Part shown: positions 8,251 to 15,838 of the stretch, piece by piece
Layout: each line of letters begins with the position of its first letter
Position numbering within the stretch: the first letter of the stretch is position 1
NCBI RefSeq assembly: GCF_011290365.1
Contig: NZ_CP049786.1
Location: 2,790,001 to 2,854,000, forward strand
Source: Leclercia sp. 29361
GTDB taxonomy: Bacteria; Pseudomonadota; Gammaproteobacteria; Enterobacterales; Enterobacteriaceae
Direction: 5' to 3'
Length of the DNA: 64,000 bases
Position numbers and translations under genes: made by a program
Notes under the pieces: generated by a model
The model's database searches: none
What the model was told of the DNA's origin: nothing
What the model saw: the letters and a program-made list of their open reading frames with translations, nothing else

Positions 8251-8706
8251 ATGACAACTCTCTTTAATCTGTCTTATACCCCATCTGACGAAAGCGTTAT
8301 TCAACAACTGATTGCCTTGCCCCTTCCGGCTGATGCGGATCTGTTTGAGGCCGCCGAACACTGCGCCGCGCTGGTGAGCGTGCTGGTTGAAACTGATGAC
8401 GCAGCTGCATTCACTGCGCTCTGTGAGCGTCTGCTGCATGGCCTGCGCCAGCTGAGAGAACTCTGCGATGCCGATCTGCCACCGTACCTGGTCGCACAGC
8501 TGATCGTTGGGGAAAAGTTCACCTCCTGCGTACCGGAGTGCTGGCAGGAAACGGCGTTACAGGTTGACTATGCGCTGGCGTTAACGCAGGCGCTGCTGGC
8601 AGGCACGCTGCCGCCGAGCGTGGCGAAGGAATTGACGGGTTTGCTGCATGATATGGTGTGGCTGTTGGCGGAGTTCGTGAAGGAGCCGTATATTACGGCG
8701 CACTAA
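8251..8706 (+). CDS. Orphan protein behind a C4-type antisense leader (P4-like satellite remnant)
   Basis: A 151-residue acidic protein without recognised domains, signal peptide or membrane segment; it is Leu/Ala-rich and probably all-helical (residues 20-145). I chose the ATG at 8251 because AAAAAGGAACACGAC gives a good ribosome site. An in-frame ATG at 8218 would add eleven residues (MVRRFFKKEHD) and uses the AGGA within the antisense target site. In P4-like elements the genes after the CI region encode small toxic or regulatory proteins, but I do not recognise this one. It is followed by a strong terminator. Confidence 0.7.
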   Translation: MTTLFNLSYTPSDESVIQQLIALPLPADADLFEAAEHCAALVSVLVETDDAAAFTALCERLLHGLRQLRELCDADLPPYLVAQLIVGEKFTSCVPECWQETALQVDYALALTQALLAGTLPPSVAKELTGLLHDMVWLLAEFVKEPYITAH

Positions 8707-8745
8707 GTGTTGCTGACAGTTGATTAACGCTTTTACATAAGAGAT

Positions 8746-8772
8746 AACCCGGTCAAAAAAGACCGGGTTTTT
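8746..8772 (+). terminator. Rho-independent terminator after the antisense-controlled gene
   Basis: The stem AACCCGGTC / GACCGGGTT (9 bp) with an AAAAAA loop is followed by TTT. It closes the C4-leader transcription unit. Confidence 0.85.
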
Positions 8773-8955
8773 AGTTATTATACGGTTCAATTAACGCCAT
8801 GCCCCCGTATTTACAAGTTAAGAACAAATGGATGTCTGTTAAGAGCGAGGAGCACACATTGACCATTCTGTTCAACGTCTTCAGACTCAGCCCTTAACTC
8901 TCAGTTCTTCGCGCGTTGGACCTTGAAAGTAGATGCTACCTTTATGGTAAAGATC

Positions 8956-8981
8956 AACTGACTCATGGTGATGAGTCAGTT
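8956..8981. repeat. Perfect 11-bp inverted repeat between two accessory genes
   Basis: AACTGACTCAT and ATGAGTCAGTT are separated by GGTG. It lies 18 nt beyond the stop of the GIY-YIG gene, whose transcript would read into it, but no T-run follows on either strand. It may be a factor-dependent terminator or a protein site. Confidence 0.5.
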
Positions 8982-8999
8982 AAAATCTGTAAAAAAATC

Positions 9000-9740
9000 T
9001 TAGACAATCCCAACTTTTACAAATGGACTTCCGTGACTGCGTGTTTTTTTGATTAATTTACCCACATACAAGTCTCTAACTTCTTTAGCTGCAATTCGGC
9101 CAACAAACTCGGAGCGATTGGTATCCATAGTAATGTTTAAATCACGCGTAAAGTATTGTTGAGAGCCAGCCTTCACCCAGCACTGTATTTCATAGACCTC
9201 CATGACAAGCCCGCCATAAGTTGCGTAAGCAAATTTAAGTCTCTCGTCTTTAGGGATATTTGCCCAAATGCCGCGAGTGGACTCATATAGCTCCAATGCG
9301 CTCATACCAGACTTGTATGTACTGTTTAAAAGAAAGGCGAGCCCGGCATGTTCACATGCGATTTCGGTTTCTTCTTTGAGTAGCAAGTGCTGGAGTTCAT
9401 CAAGCGTGATGCGTCCCATAAGAGAGCTACTTCCTCGAACTTTATTAGTAAGTTCTCCCACACCTAAGAGATCGATACATGTTGCCTCAACAAGTTTGGC
9501 CGTTGATTCATCCATTCCATGGCGAAGAATATCGATACCCAAGTTTTTTCTTTCTAAAAGCTCTTTGATCCGCTCAGATTTCGGAGATTCATCAGGACGT
9601 TTGATATGGTCAAGACAGCGATCGGACTTCCCCTTTCCAATGTAAAAAGGCTTCTTGAACTCATCCTCCTTGTCATAAAAGGCATATACATAGTACTTAG
9701 CCAAATCCAAAGATTTTGTATATTTTGATAAATCCCTCAA
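9000..9740 (-). CDS. GIY-YIG nuclease-domain protein (LEM-3-like)
   Basis: A 246-residue protein. Residues 16-100 form a GIY-YIG domain: YYVYAFYD (16-23), PFYIGKGKSDR (31-41, YIG equivalent and conserved Arg), a likely catalytic Glu85 in KLVEATCIDLL, and LTNKVRG (97-103), as in the LEM-3/ANKLE1-like branch. The C-terminal 145 residues match no family I know and could supply DNA binding. The start is a TTG preceded by AAGGAAATAAACA; no ATG lies close by. Base composition and codons are clearly A+T-richer than the neighbours, which suggests recent transfer. Function may be DNA cleavage in defence or mobility; this is inference. Confidence 0.75.
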   Translation of the reverse strand: MRDLSKYTKSLDLAKYYVYAFYDKEDEFKKPFYIGKGKSDRCLDHIKRPDESPKSERIKELLERKNLGIDILRHGMDESTAKLVEATCIDLLGVGELTNKVRGSSSLMGRITLDELQHLLLKEETEIACEHAGLAFLLNSTYKSGMSALELYESTRGIWANIPKDERLKFAYATYGGLVMEVYEIQCWVKAGSQQYFTRDLNITMDTNRSEFVGRIAAKEVRDLYVGKLIKKTRSHGSPFVKVGIV

Positions 9741-9765
9741 TGTTTATTTCCTTAGCTACCGATGT

Positions 9766-9779
9766 TGAAATTAATTTCA
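9766..9779. promoter_or_regulatory. Palindrome upstream of the GIY-YIG gene
   Basis: TGAAATTAATTTCA is a perfect 14-bp palindrome 25 nt before the TTG start, between a weak GATAAT-like -10 element and the ribosome site. It may be a repressor operator or part of a leader hairpin. Confidence 0.3.
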
Positions 9780-9935
9780 TTATCGGCATGACGTAATAGA
9801 ACTTAAGTCCTGGTTGAGAAAGTGAACTCCTTACAATTTATTCTTGTGCCACGATGTTAGTCACGTCCGCTCCTGGCACTTTACAGTCATTCAAGCGAGG
9901 CCTCTCTATACCCAGCCTTAAACGTGATCCCTCCA

Positions 9936-9970
9936 TAAAACAAAACACCAGGGCCACATTCCGGCCCCGG
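9936..9970 (-). terminator. Terminator of the iac-pca-cat operon
   Basis: On the minus strand CCGGGGCC (9970-9963) pairs with GGCCCTGG (9955-9948) around a 7-nt loop and is followed by TGTTTTGTTTTAT. It stands 17 nt after the catA stop. Confidence 0.8.
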
Positions 9971-9987
9971 CCCTCAAACCTTAGAAA

Positions 9988-10914
9988 TCACTCCATCACC
10001 CGTGCCCGCTTCCCTCTCTGCTCTTCCCCGCCTTCATTCGCCTCCACCAGCGTAAAACTAAAGTTCACCTCTGTATGCTCCCCCTCAAGATCCCGCTGTT
10101 TAGCTACGGCACTGTCCGTAATCTTCACCGGATCCGCAATCAGTTCCGCCCTTGTCGCAAACGCAAAGTCATCCCACAGATACTCATCCCCGTTCAGGTT
10201 GATCTGAGTGGTCAGGTGTTTGTACCCCGGGGCCGACACAAAAAAGTGCACGTGCGCCGGACGATTACCATGACGCCCCAACGCGGTCAGCAGCTTCTGA
10301 GTCGGGCCATCCGGCGGGCAGCCGTAGCCGCACGGCACGATGCTGCGCACGGCATAGCGACCATCGTCACCAGTACGGACGCGGCGGCGCAGGTTGTATT
10401 CGCTCTGGGACTGGTCGAAGAAGGAGTAGCCGCCGAGGGTGTTAGCGTGCCAGATATCCACGATCGCGCCGGCCACCGGCTTACCTTGCAGATCCGTTAC
10501 CTGGCCCTGCAGCCACATGGTTTCAGCCTGCTCCTGACCATCGTCCATGCGGGCGAAACCCTCGCTCAACGGCGCGTTGGCCACGTACAGCGGCCCTTCG
10601 ATGGTGCGCGGGGTGCCCAAGTCGTTGCCGGATGCGGCTTCTTTCTCATCGGCACGCATATCCAGATAGTGCTCCAGCCCCAGCCCGGCGGCCAGCAGCG
10701 CCGCTTCCTGGCGGCCGCCCAGTTCGTTGAGATAGTTCACCGCCACCCAGAACTCTTCGTCAGTCACGTCGAACTGCTTAATGGTCTTGCACAGGTCGCT
10801 CAGCAGCTGGTGCATGATGTTTTTCAGTCGATCGTTGCCGCCAGTGGCATTTAAGCCGCTGCTGATCGCCAGTAAGGATTCCAGTTCAGTTTGATGTACA
10901 GGATTCACGGTCAT
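9988..10914 (-). CDS. catA: Catechol 1,2-dioxygenase
   Basis: A 308-residue intradiol dioxygenase that opens catechol between the two hydroxyls to cis,cis-muconate using O2. All four Fe(III) ligands can be placed: Tyr163 (HANTLGGY), Tyr197 (CGYGCP), His221 and His223 (RPAHVHFF). The N-terminal helical lipid-binding/dimer region and the EGPLYV motif (106-111) are present. The C-terminal tail (after SFTLVEA) is unusually charged. It is the last gene of the minus-strand operon, 36 nt after catC and directly before a terminator. Here it would use catechol produced by the Iac enzymes. Confidence 0.96.
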   Translation of the reverse strand: MTVNPVHQTELESLLAISSGLNATGGNDRLKNIMHQLLSDLCKTIKQFDVTDEEFWVAVNYLNELGGRQEAALLAAGLGLEHYLDMRADEKEAASGNDLGTPRTIEGPLYVANAPLSEGFARMDDGQEQAETMWLQGQVTDLQGKPVAGAIVDIWHANTLGGYSFFDQSQSEYNLRRRVRTGDDGRYAVRSIVPCGYGCPPDGPTQKLLTALGRHGNRPAHVHFFVSAPGYKHLTTQINLNGDEYLWDDFAFATRAELIADPVKITDSAVAKQRDLEGEHTEVNFSFTLVEANEGGEEQRGKRARVME

Positions 10915-10950
10915 TGCTTCTTCCTCATTGTAGAGTATGGATTGTTGTTG

Positions 10951-11241
10951 TTATTTCTGTTCGTGATGAATAGAGGACGGATGCATGCACAGGGGCTGCA
11001 CGCTGATCTCCATCCACGGGTAGAGCGGCAGCGCGGTCAGGATGTCGTGCAGCTCCTGGTTGTCCGCCACGTCAAAAATGCTGACGTTGGCGTACTGTCC
11101 GACCACGCGCCAGATGTGCGGCCACTTGCCTTCGCGCTGTAAACGCTGGGAGTAGGCTTTCTCTTTCGCTTTGATCGCGTCAACCTCTGCCGACGGCAGC
11201 GAGGAAGGGATGTTGACCGTCATTTCCACTTTAAAAAGCAT
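10951..11241 (-). CDS. catC: Muconolactone delta-isomerase
   Basis: A 96-residue ferredoxin-like fold enzyme that shifts the double bond of muconolactone to give beta-ketoadipate enol-lactone. The sequence begins MLFKVEMTVNIP and includes REGKWPHIWRVVGQYANVSIFDV, the conserved block of the family, written here as REGKWPHIWRVVG plus QYANVSIFDV. The length equals typical CatC (about 96 residues), and it acts as a homodecamer in known cases. It lies between catB (15 nt) and catA (36 nt). Confidence 0.95.
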   Translation of the reverse strand: MLFKVEMTVNIPSSLPSAEVDAIKAKEKAYSQRLQREGKWPHIWRVVGQYANVSIFDVADNQELHDILTALPLYPWMEISVQPLCMHPSSIHHEQK

Positions 11242-11256
11242 CGCGTTTTCCTTTTC

Positions 11257-12369
11257 TTAACGTGCGTAATGACGCAGCTTGTCTTCGTCGATGTCGACGC
11301 CCAGTCCTGGCCCCGGCGGTAACGTCACCTCGCCCTGGCTGAAGTCCAGCGGACGGACCACGATGTCATCCTTCAGCAGCAGCGGGCCGAACATCTCGGT
11401 GCCCCACTGCATTTTTACCGTCGACCAGGCGTGCAGCGAGGCCACGGTGCCGAGCGTGCCTTCCAGCATGGTGCCGCCATACAGCGCCACGCCTGCCGCC
11501 TGCGCCACGTGCGCCAGCTTCAGGGCCTGCGCCGGGCCGCCCGCTTTGGCGATCTTCAGGGCGTACACGCCGGTAAAGCCGCCGCTCGCGAGGGCGTAGC
11601 CGTCATGGCTGGTGGCCACCGCTTCGTCGGCCAGAATCGGCACCGCAAAACGCTGGCTGAGGGTGATGAGCCCTTGCCGATCCCACAGCGGGATCGGCTG
11701 TTCCACCAGGTCGATCCCGCCCTCCTGCAGCCGGGTCATTCCTTTGATGGCGGTGGTCAGATCCCATGCCTGGTTGACGTCCACGCGGATGCTGACCTCA
11801 TCCCCGAGCGCGGCTTTGAGCGCCAGGGCGTGACGAACGTCCACATCCAGCCCGCGGGCACCGATTTTCAGTTTGAAGGTGTTGTGCCGCCCTTCCGCCA
11901 GCAGGCGTTTGCCCTCTTCGATGTCTTTTTGCGTGTCGCCGCTCGCCAGAGTCCACAGCACCGGCAGGCGCGTGGTAAGCGCCCCGCCCAGCAGCGAGCT
12001 GACCGGCAGCCCCAGTGCTTTGCCCTGGGCATCGAGAAACGCGGTTTCGAGGGCGGATTTAGCGAAGGTGTTGCCCTTCACGCTGGCGTTCATCTTCTCC
12101 GCCAGGTCGGCCACACCGTGGAATGACTGGCCGCACAGCAGCGGGGCCAGATAGGTTTCAATGGCGGATTGGATCCCCTCCGGACTTTCGGCACCGTAGC
12201 TCAGGCCGCCGATGGTGGTGGCTTCGCCCCATCCGGTGATGCCGTTGGCACATTCCATGCGGACGATGGTCAGCGTCTGGCAGCCCATGGTTGCCATCGA
12301 CAGCTTGTGCGGGCGAATAGTCGGGATATCCACCAGCCAGCAGGCCAGGGATTCAATGGTGATACTCAT
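11257..12369 (-). CDS. catB: Muconate cycloisomerase
   Basis: A 370-residue enolase-superfamily enzyme that converts cis,cis-muconate to muconolactone with Mn2+. Residues of the active barrel are visible: Lys166 and Lys168 in KLKIG, metal ligands Asp197 (RVDVNQAW), Glu223 (VEQP) and Asp248 (ADEA), the second lysine motif LKIAKAGG at about 271-278, and a conserved glutamate in TEMFGP. The start ATG overlaps the pcaD stop by 4 nt (ATGA), implying translational coupling. Gene order pcaD-catB-catC-catA follows pathway logic but not reaction order. Confidence 0.95.
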   Translation of the reverse strand: MSITIESLACWLVDIPTIRPHKLSMATMGCQTLTIVRMECANGITGWGEATTIGGLSYGAESPEGIQSAIETYLAPLLCGQSFHGVADLAEKMNASVKGNTFAKSALETAFLDAQGKALGLPVSSLLGGALTTRLPVLWTLASGDTQKDIEEGKRLLAEGRHNTFKLKIGARGLDVDVRHALALKAALGDEVSIRVDVNQAWDLTTAIKGMTRLQEGGIDLVEQPIPLWDRQGLITLSQRFAVPILADEAVATSHDGYALASGGFTGVYALKIAKAGGPAQALKLAHVAQAAGVALYGGTMLEGTLGTVASLHAWSTVKMQWGTEMFGPLLLKDDIVVRPLDFSQGEVTLPPGPGLGVDIDEDKLRHYAR

Positions 12370-13133
12370 GTCGCAGCTCCTGCGGTTAAAAAGGTGATCA
12401 CGTGCTGGTTAAACCCGGATGGGCAGGCGACGTTCGACAGGTGTGAGGCAGGTAAGGCGACGTATTCGGTCTGCTTCGCCTGGGCGGCGAGCCATTCCGC
12501 CTCCTGCAGGTTGGTGATCGGATCTTCTTCCCCGGCAATCACCCGCATCGGGCGCAGCATGGCGGCCACCTCAGCGCGCAGATCCGCCGCGGCCAGCGCT
12601 TCGCAGCAGGCGGCATAGCCTTCAGTCGGGGTGTCGGCGAGATCGTCGATCAGCAGCTGGACCATGCCAGGGTTCTGCTTGCGGAAGGCCGGGGTAAACC
12701 AGCGATCCGCCGCGGTGCTGGCCACCGGGGCCATCCCCTGCTGGCGCACGGTGGCGGCGCGCTGCAACCAGCCTCTGGCCTCGCCGATCTTCGCTGCGGT
12801 GTTGGCCACCACGAGGCGCGGAAAGCGCGACGGGGCGTGGCGGTTGAGCCACATCCCGGTCATCCCGCCGAGGGAGATGCCGCAGAAGTAGGCGCGCTCA
12901 ATATCCAGATGATCCAGCAGAGCGATCACGTCCTGCCCCAGCGAATCGAGAGTGATACCCCCTTCCGACACCGGAGAGCGACCGTGGCCGCGGGTGTTGT
13001 AGCGCAGCACGCGGAAGTGTTGAGTGAAGTCAGCCATCTGCGGCTGCCACATCTGCCAGGTGGTGCCCAGCGAGTTCGAGAGCACCAGCACCGGGGCCTC
13101 TTCCGGGCCATCGAGGCGATATTCGAGATCCAT
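12366..13133 (-). CDS. pcaD: 3-oxoadipate enol-lactonase
   Basis: A 255-residue alpha/beta hydrolase that opens beta-ketoadipate enol-lactone to beta-ketoadipate. The nucleophile motif CGISLGGM places Ser87 in GxSxG. The oxyanion-side SNSLGTTWQMW (19-29) and the late histidine in PASHLSNVACP complete the usual pattern. The gene begins immediately after the pcaJ stop and ends inside the catB start, so it is part of the same transcript. A chloroperoxidase-type esterase is the only alternative, and context speaks against it. Confidence 0.93.
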   Translation of the reverse strand: MDLEYRLDGPEEAPVLVLSNSLGTTWQMWQPQMADFTQHFRVLRYNTRGHGRSPVSEGGITLDSLGQDVIALLDHLDIERAYFCGISLGGMTGMWLNRHAPSRFPRLVVANTAAKIGEARGWLQRAATVRQQGMAPVASTAADRWFTPAFRKQNPGMVQLLIDDLADTPTEGYAACCEALAAADLRAEVAAMLRPMRVIAGEEDPITNLQEAEWLAAQAKQTEYVALPASHLSNVACPSGFNQHVITFLTAGAAT

Positions 13134-13796
13134 TCACGCCTCCTCGGTTTCGGCGTTGAGGGCAAAGGTCAGCGCCACCGGGGTGACGGACTGGAGATAT
13201 TCCGCCGTCACGTCGCCAAACAGTTCGCGCACCACGATGCCCTGCGCAGTGATATCCATCACCGCCATGTCGGTGTAGATCCGGTCGATGCAGGCCATCC
13301 CGGTCAGCGGGTAGGTGCAGGTTTTGACGATCTTGCACTCCCCCTGACGGGTCAGATGTTCGGTCATCACATAGACGCGCTTCGCGCCAATCGCCAGGTC
13401 CATCGCCCCGCCGACCGCCGGAATGGAAGAGGGTTCGCCGGTGCTCCAGTTCGCGAGATCGCCGCGCTCGGAGACCTGATAAGCCCCCAGCACGCAGATA
13501 TCGAGGTGGCCGCCGCGCATCATGGTGAAGGAGTCGCCGTGATGGAAATAGCAGCCGCCGTCGAGCAGCGTCACCGGCTGCTTGCCGGCGTTAATCAGCT
13601 CCGGATCTTCACAGCCGGGCGCAGGCGCAGGCCCCATACCGAGAATGCCGTTTTCGCTGTGGAGGAAGATCTCGCGATCCGCCGGGAGGTAGTTGGCAAT
13701 CCGGGTCGGCAGGCCGATGCCGAGGTTCATGTAGGCCCCTTCCGGGATGTCCCGGGCGATGCGTTCGGCCAGCTGTTGATGGGTCAGTTTATTCAC
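13134..13796 (-). CDS. pcaJ: 3-oxoadipate CoA-transferase subunit B
   Basis: A 220-residue subunit of the succinyl-CoA:3-oxoadipate CoA-transferase, which activates beta-ketoadipate. The SENG motif (47-50) gives the catalytic Glu48 that forms the glutamyl-CoA thioester. GIGLPTRIANYLP (26-38) and GGAMDLAIGAKRVYV are family blocks. The gene follows pcaI by 9 nt, and the two products form the enzyme together. Related acetoacetate CoA-transferases (AtoA/ScoB) are similar in sequence; the cat/pca neighbours decide the assignment. Confidence 0.93.
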   Translation of the reverse strand: MNKLTHQQLAERIARDIPEGAYMNLGIGLPTRIANYLPADREIFLHSENGILGMGPAPAPGCEDPELINAGKQPVTLLDGGCYFHHGDSFTMMRGGHLDICVLGAYQVSERGDLANWSTGEPSSIPAVGGAMDLAIGAKRVYVMTEHLTRQGECKIVKTCTYPLTGMACIDRIYTDMAVMDITAQGIVVRELFGDVTAEYLQSVTPVALTFALNAETEEA

Positions 13797-13805
13797 GGGA
13801 TCTCC

Positions 13806-14492
13806 TTATGCCGTCTGCGGCAGCTGAGCGGGCGCAACCGTCACCACGCGTTGCACAAAAATGCCCGGGGTGACCACCGCTTCCGGATCCAGCTCGCCGA
13901 GGGCGACGATTTCGCTCACCTGGGCAATGGTGCAGCTGGCGGCGGCGGCCATGATCGGCCCGAAGTTGCGCCCGGTTTTGTCATACACCAGGTTGCCCCA
14001 GCGGTCGGCCTTCAGGGCTTTGATCAGGGCGAAATCGGCTTTCAGCGGGTACTCCAGGACGTAATCTTTGCCGTCGATGTGGCGGGTCTCTTTCCCCGCC
14101 GCCAGCTCGGTGCCGAACCCGGTGGGGGTGAAGATCGCCCCCAGCCCGGAGCCGCCCGCCTGAATACGTGCCGCGAGGTTGCCCTGCGGAACCAGCTCCA
14201 GCTCGACTTCGCCGCGGCGATAGAGGTCGTCAAACACCCACGAGTCGGTCTGGCGCGGGAAGGAGCAGATCACTTTTTTCACGCAACCGGCTTTCAGCAG
14301 CGCCGCCAGACCATAGTCACCGTTCCCGGCGTTGTTGCTGATCAGGGTCAGATCCCGCGGCTGGCGGCGGATCAGGGCATCCAGCAGCTCGGCGGGCTGT
14401 CCGGCCGCGCCAAATCCGCCCACCATCACCACCGCGCCGTCGAAAATGTCCGCCACGGCACCATCGGTAGCGGCAATCCGTTTATCAATCAT
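13806..14492 (-). CDS. pcaI: 3-oxoadipate CoA-transferase subunit A
   Basis: A 228-residue alpha subunit partner of PcaJ. The N-terminal glycine-rich loop MVGGFGAAGQPAELLDAL (about 22-39) and the later SNNAGNGDYGLA and TPTGFGTELAAGKE blocks are typical of the CoA-transferase family I alpha chain. The start overlaps the transporter stop by 4 nt (ATGA). Together with PcaJ it transfers CoA from succinyl-CoA to beta-ketoadipate. The thiolase that would split the product is not found in this window. Confidence 0.93.
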   Translation of the reverse strand: MIDKRIAATDGAVADIFDGAVVMVGGFGAAGQPAELLDALIRRQPRDLTLISNNAGNGDYGLAALLKAGCVKKVICSFPRQTDSWVFDDLYRRGEVELELVPQGNLAARIQAGGSGLGAIFTPTGFGTELAAGKETRHIDGKDYVLEYPLKADFALIKALKADRWGNLVYDKTGRNFGPIMAAAASCTIAQVSEIVALGELDPEAVVTPGIFVQRVVTVAPAQLPQTA

Positions 14493-15814
14493 TTGCTTAC
14501 CTCGTTATTTTTCGTTGTCGACGGCAGGCTGCGCAGGGCGATCCACGCCAGCAGCGCATAAGCCATCAGCAGCAGGGAGACCGGCCAGGAGGCGTCGAAG
14601 TACATCAGCAGAGCCACCGCCAGCATCGGTCCCAGACCGCCGGAGAAGATCGAGCCCACCTCATGCCCCAGCGCCAGGCCGGAGTAGCGCACGCGCACCG
14701 GGAACAGGTCGCTCATGATGCAGGGCTGAGTGCCGATCATCGCCCCGTGGCAGAACGGCAGACCCAGCAGCATCGCCAGCATGATCCAGCCGTAGTCCCC
14801 GGTGGAGAGCAGCCAGAAAAACGGGAAGGCCATCACCAGCAGGCCGATGACGCCGATGTAGTAGACCGGCTTCAGGCCGATGCGATCCGAGAGCGCGCCC
14901 CAGAACAGGATCGAGAAGAACTCCACCAGCATCGCCAGGGTCACGGCGCTGATGATCTCCCCGGTGCCGATACCGATGTGTCTGGCGTAGACCACCGAGA
15001 AGGTGAAGAAGATATAGGAGGCCCCGTTCTCCGGCAGGCGCAGGGCGATGGCCTGCAGCAGCGCCTTCGGGTGTTCGCGGATCAGCACCATTAGCGGGAT
15101 CTTCTCGTGCTTCGCCTCGGGTTTTGCCTGAGTGAAGGCCTTGCTCTCGCGGATGTTTTTGCGGATATAGACCCCGACCAGGAAGATCAGGATGCTGAGC
15201 AGGAAGGGCACGCGCCAGCCCCAGCTCATCAGCTCCTCTTCCGGCAGCTTCTGCACCAGGTAAAAGGCGAAGGCCGACAGCACAAACCCACCGGAGACCC
15301 CCATCTGGCTCCAGGCGGTAAAGTAGCCCCGTCGCGATGCCGGGGCGTTTTCGCTCAGCATCAGCACCCCACCGCCCCACTCCCCACCGGAGGCCACCCC
15401 CTGTAAAAAGCGCAGGGTGATGAGGGAGATCGGCGCCCAGATGCCAATCTGCGCATAAGTCGGCAGCAAGCCGATAATAAAGGTGGTGGCCCCCATCAGG
15501 GTCAGGGTCATGATCAGGGTCATCTTGCGGCTGTAGCGATCCCCGATATGGCCGAAGACGATCCCGCCCAGCGGACGGGCGAGGAAGCCTACCGCAAAGC
15601 CGGAGAAGGCCAGCAGCGTGCCCTGCATCGGGTCGCCGCCCACCGGGAAGAACAGCGGGCCGAAGACCAGCGCCGCGGCGGTGCCGTAGAGGAAGAAGTC
15701 ATACCATTCCAGGGCATTGCCCAGCACCGAGGCGATCACCAGCTTGCGCAGCTGTCCGGCATCCTGCGTCACCGCAGCCGGAGCGGCGGTGGTTTGAGTC
15801 ACGACATTGCTCAT
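14489..15814 (-). CDS. MHS-family aromatic/organic acid:H+ symporter of the iac-cat operon
   Basis: A 441-residue inner-membrane MFS protein of the metabolite:H+ symporter family (relatives ShiA, KgtP, ProP), with twelve predicted helices. Family signatures are ASVLGNALEWYDFFLYG (about 29-45) and the loop 2-3 motif GHIGDRYSRKMTL. PLGG and GxLSDRIGLK-like repeats follow. It sits between iacG and pcaI with a 24-nt gap and a 4-nt overlap, so it most likely imports a substrate of the pathway, indole-3-acetate or a related aromatic acid. Which one is inference. Confidence 0.88.
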   Translation of the reverse strand: MSNVVTQTTAAPAAVTQDAGQLRKLVIASVLGNALEWYDFFLYGTAAALVFGPLFFPVGGDPMQGTLLAFSGFAVGFLARPLGGIVFGHIGDRYSRKMTLIMTLTLMGATTFIIGLLPTYAQIGIWAPISLITLRFLQGVASGGEWGGGVLMLSENAPASRRGYFTAWSQMGVSGGFVLSAFAFYLVQKLPEEELMSWGWRVPFLLSILIFLVGVYIRKNIRESKAFTQAKPEAKHEKIPLMVLIREHPKALLQAIALRLPENGASYIFFTFSVVYARHIGIGTGEIISAVTLAMLVEFFSILFWGALSDRIGLKPVYYIGVIGLLVMAFPFFWLLSTGDYGWIMLAMLLGLPFCHGAMIGTQPCIMSDLFPVRVRYSGLALGHEVGSIFSGGLGPMLAVALLMYFDASWPVSLLLMAYALLAWIALRSLPSTTKNNEVSK

Positions 15815-15838
15815 CCGCGTTACCTTTTATTGTGGGTG

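Noticed and set aside
8956-8981. Inverted repeat as an insertion-sequence end or intrinsic terminator
   Set aside because: No transposase or second copy is near, and no T-run follows the stem on either strand.
12837-14561. 574-codon open frame on the plus strand opposite pcaD, pcaJ and pcaI
   Set aside because: It lies fully antisense to three clear enzymes; its product is His/Arg/Gly-rich without domains, as expected from the G+C-rich third-position pattern of the real genes.
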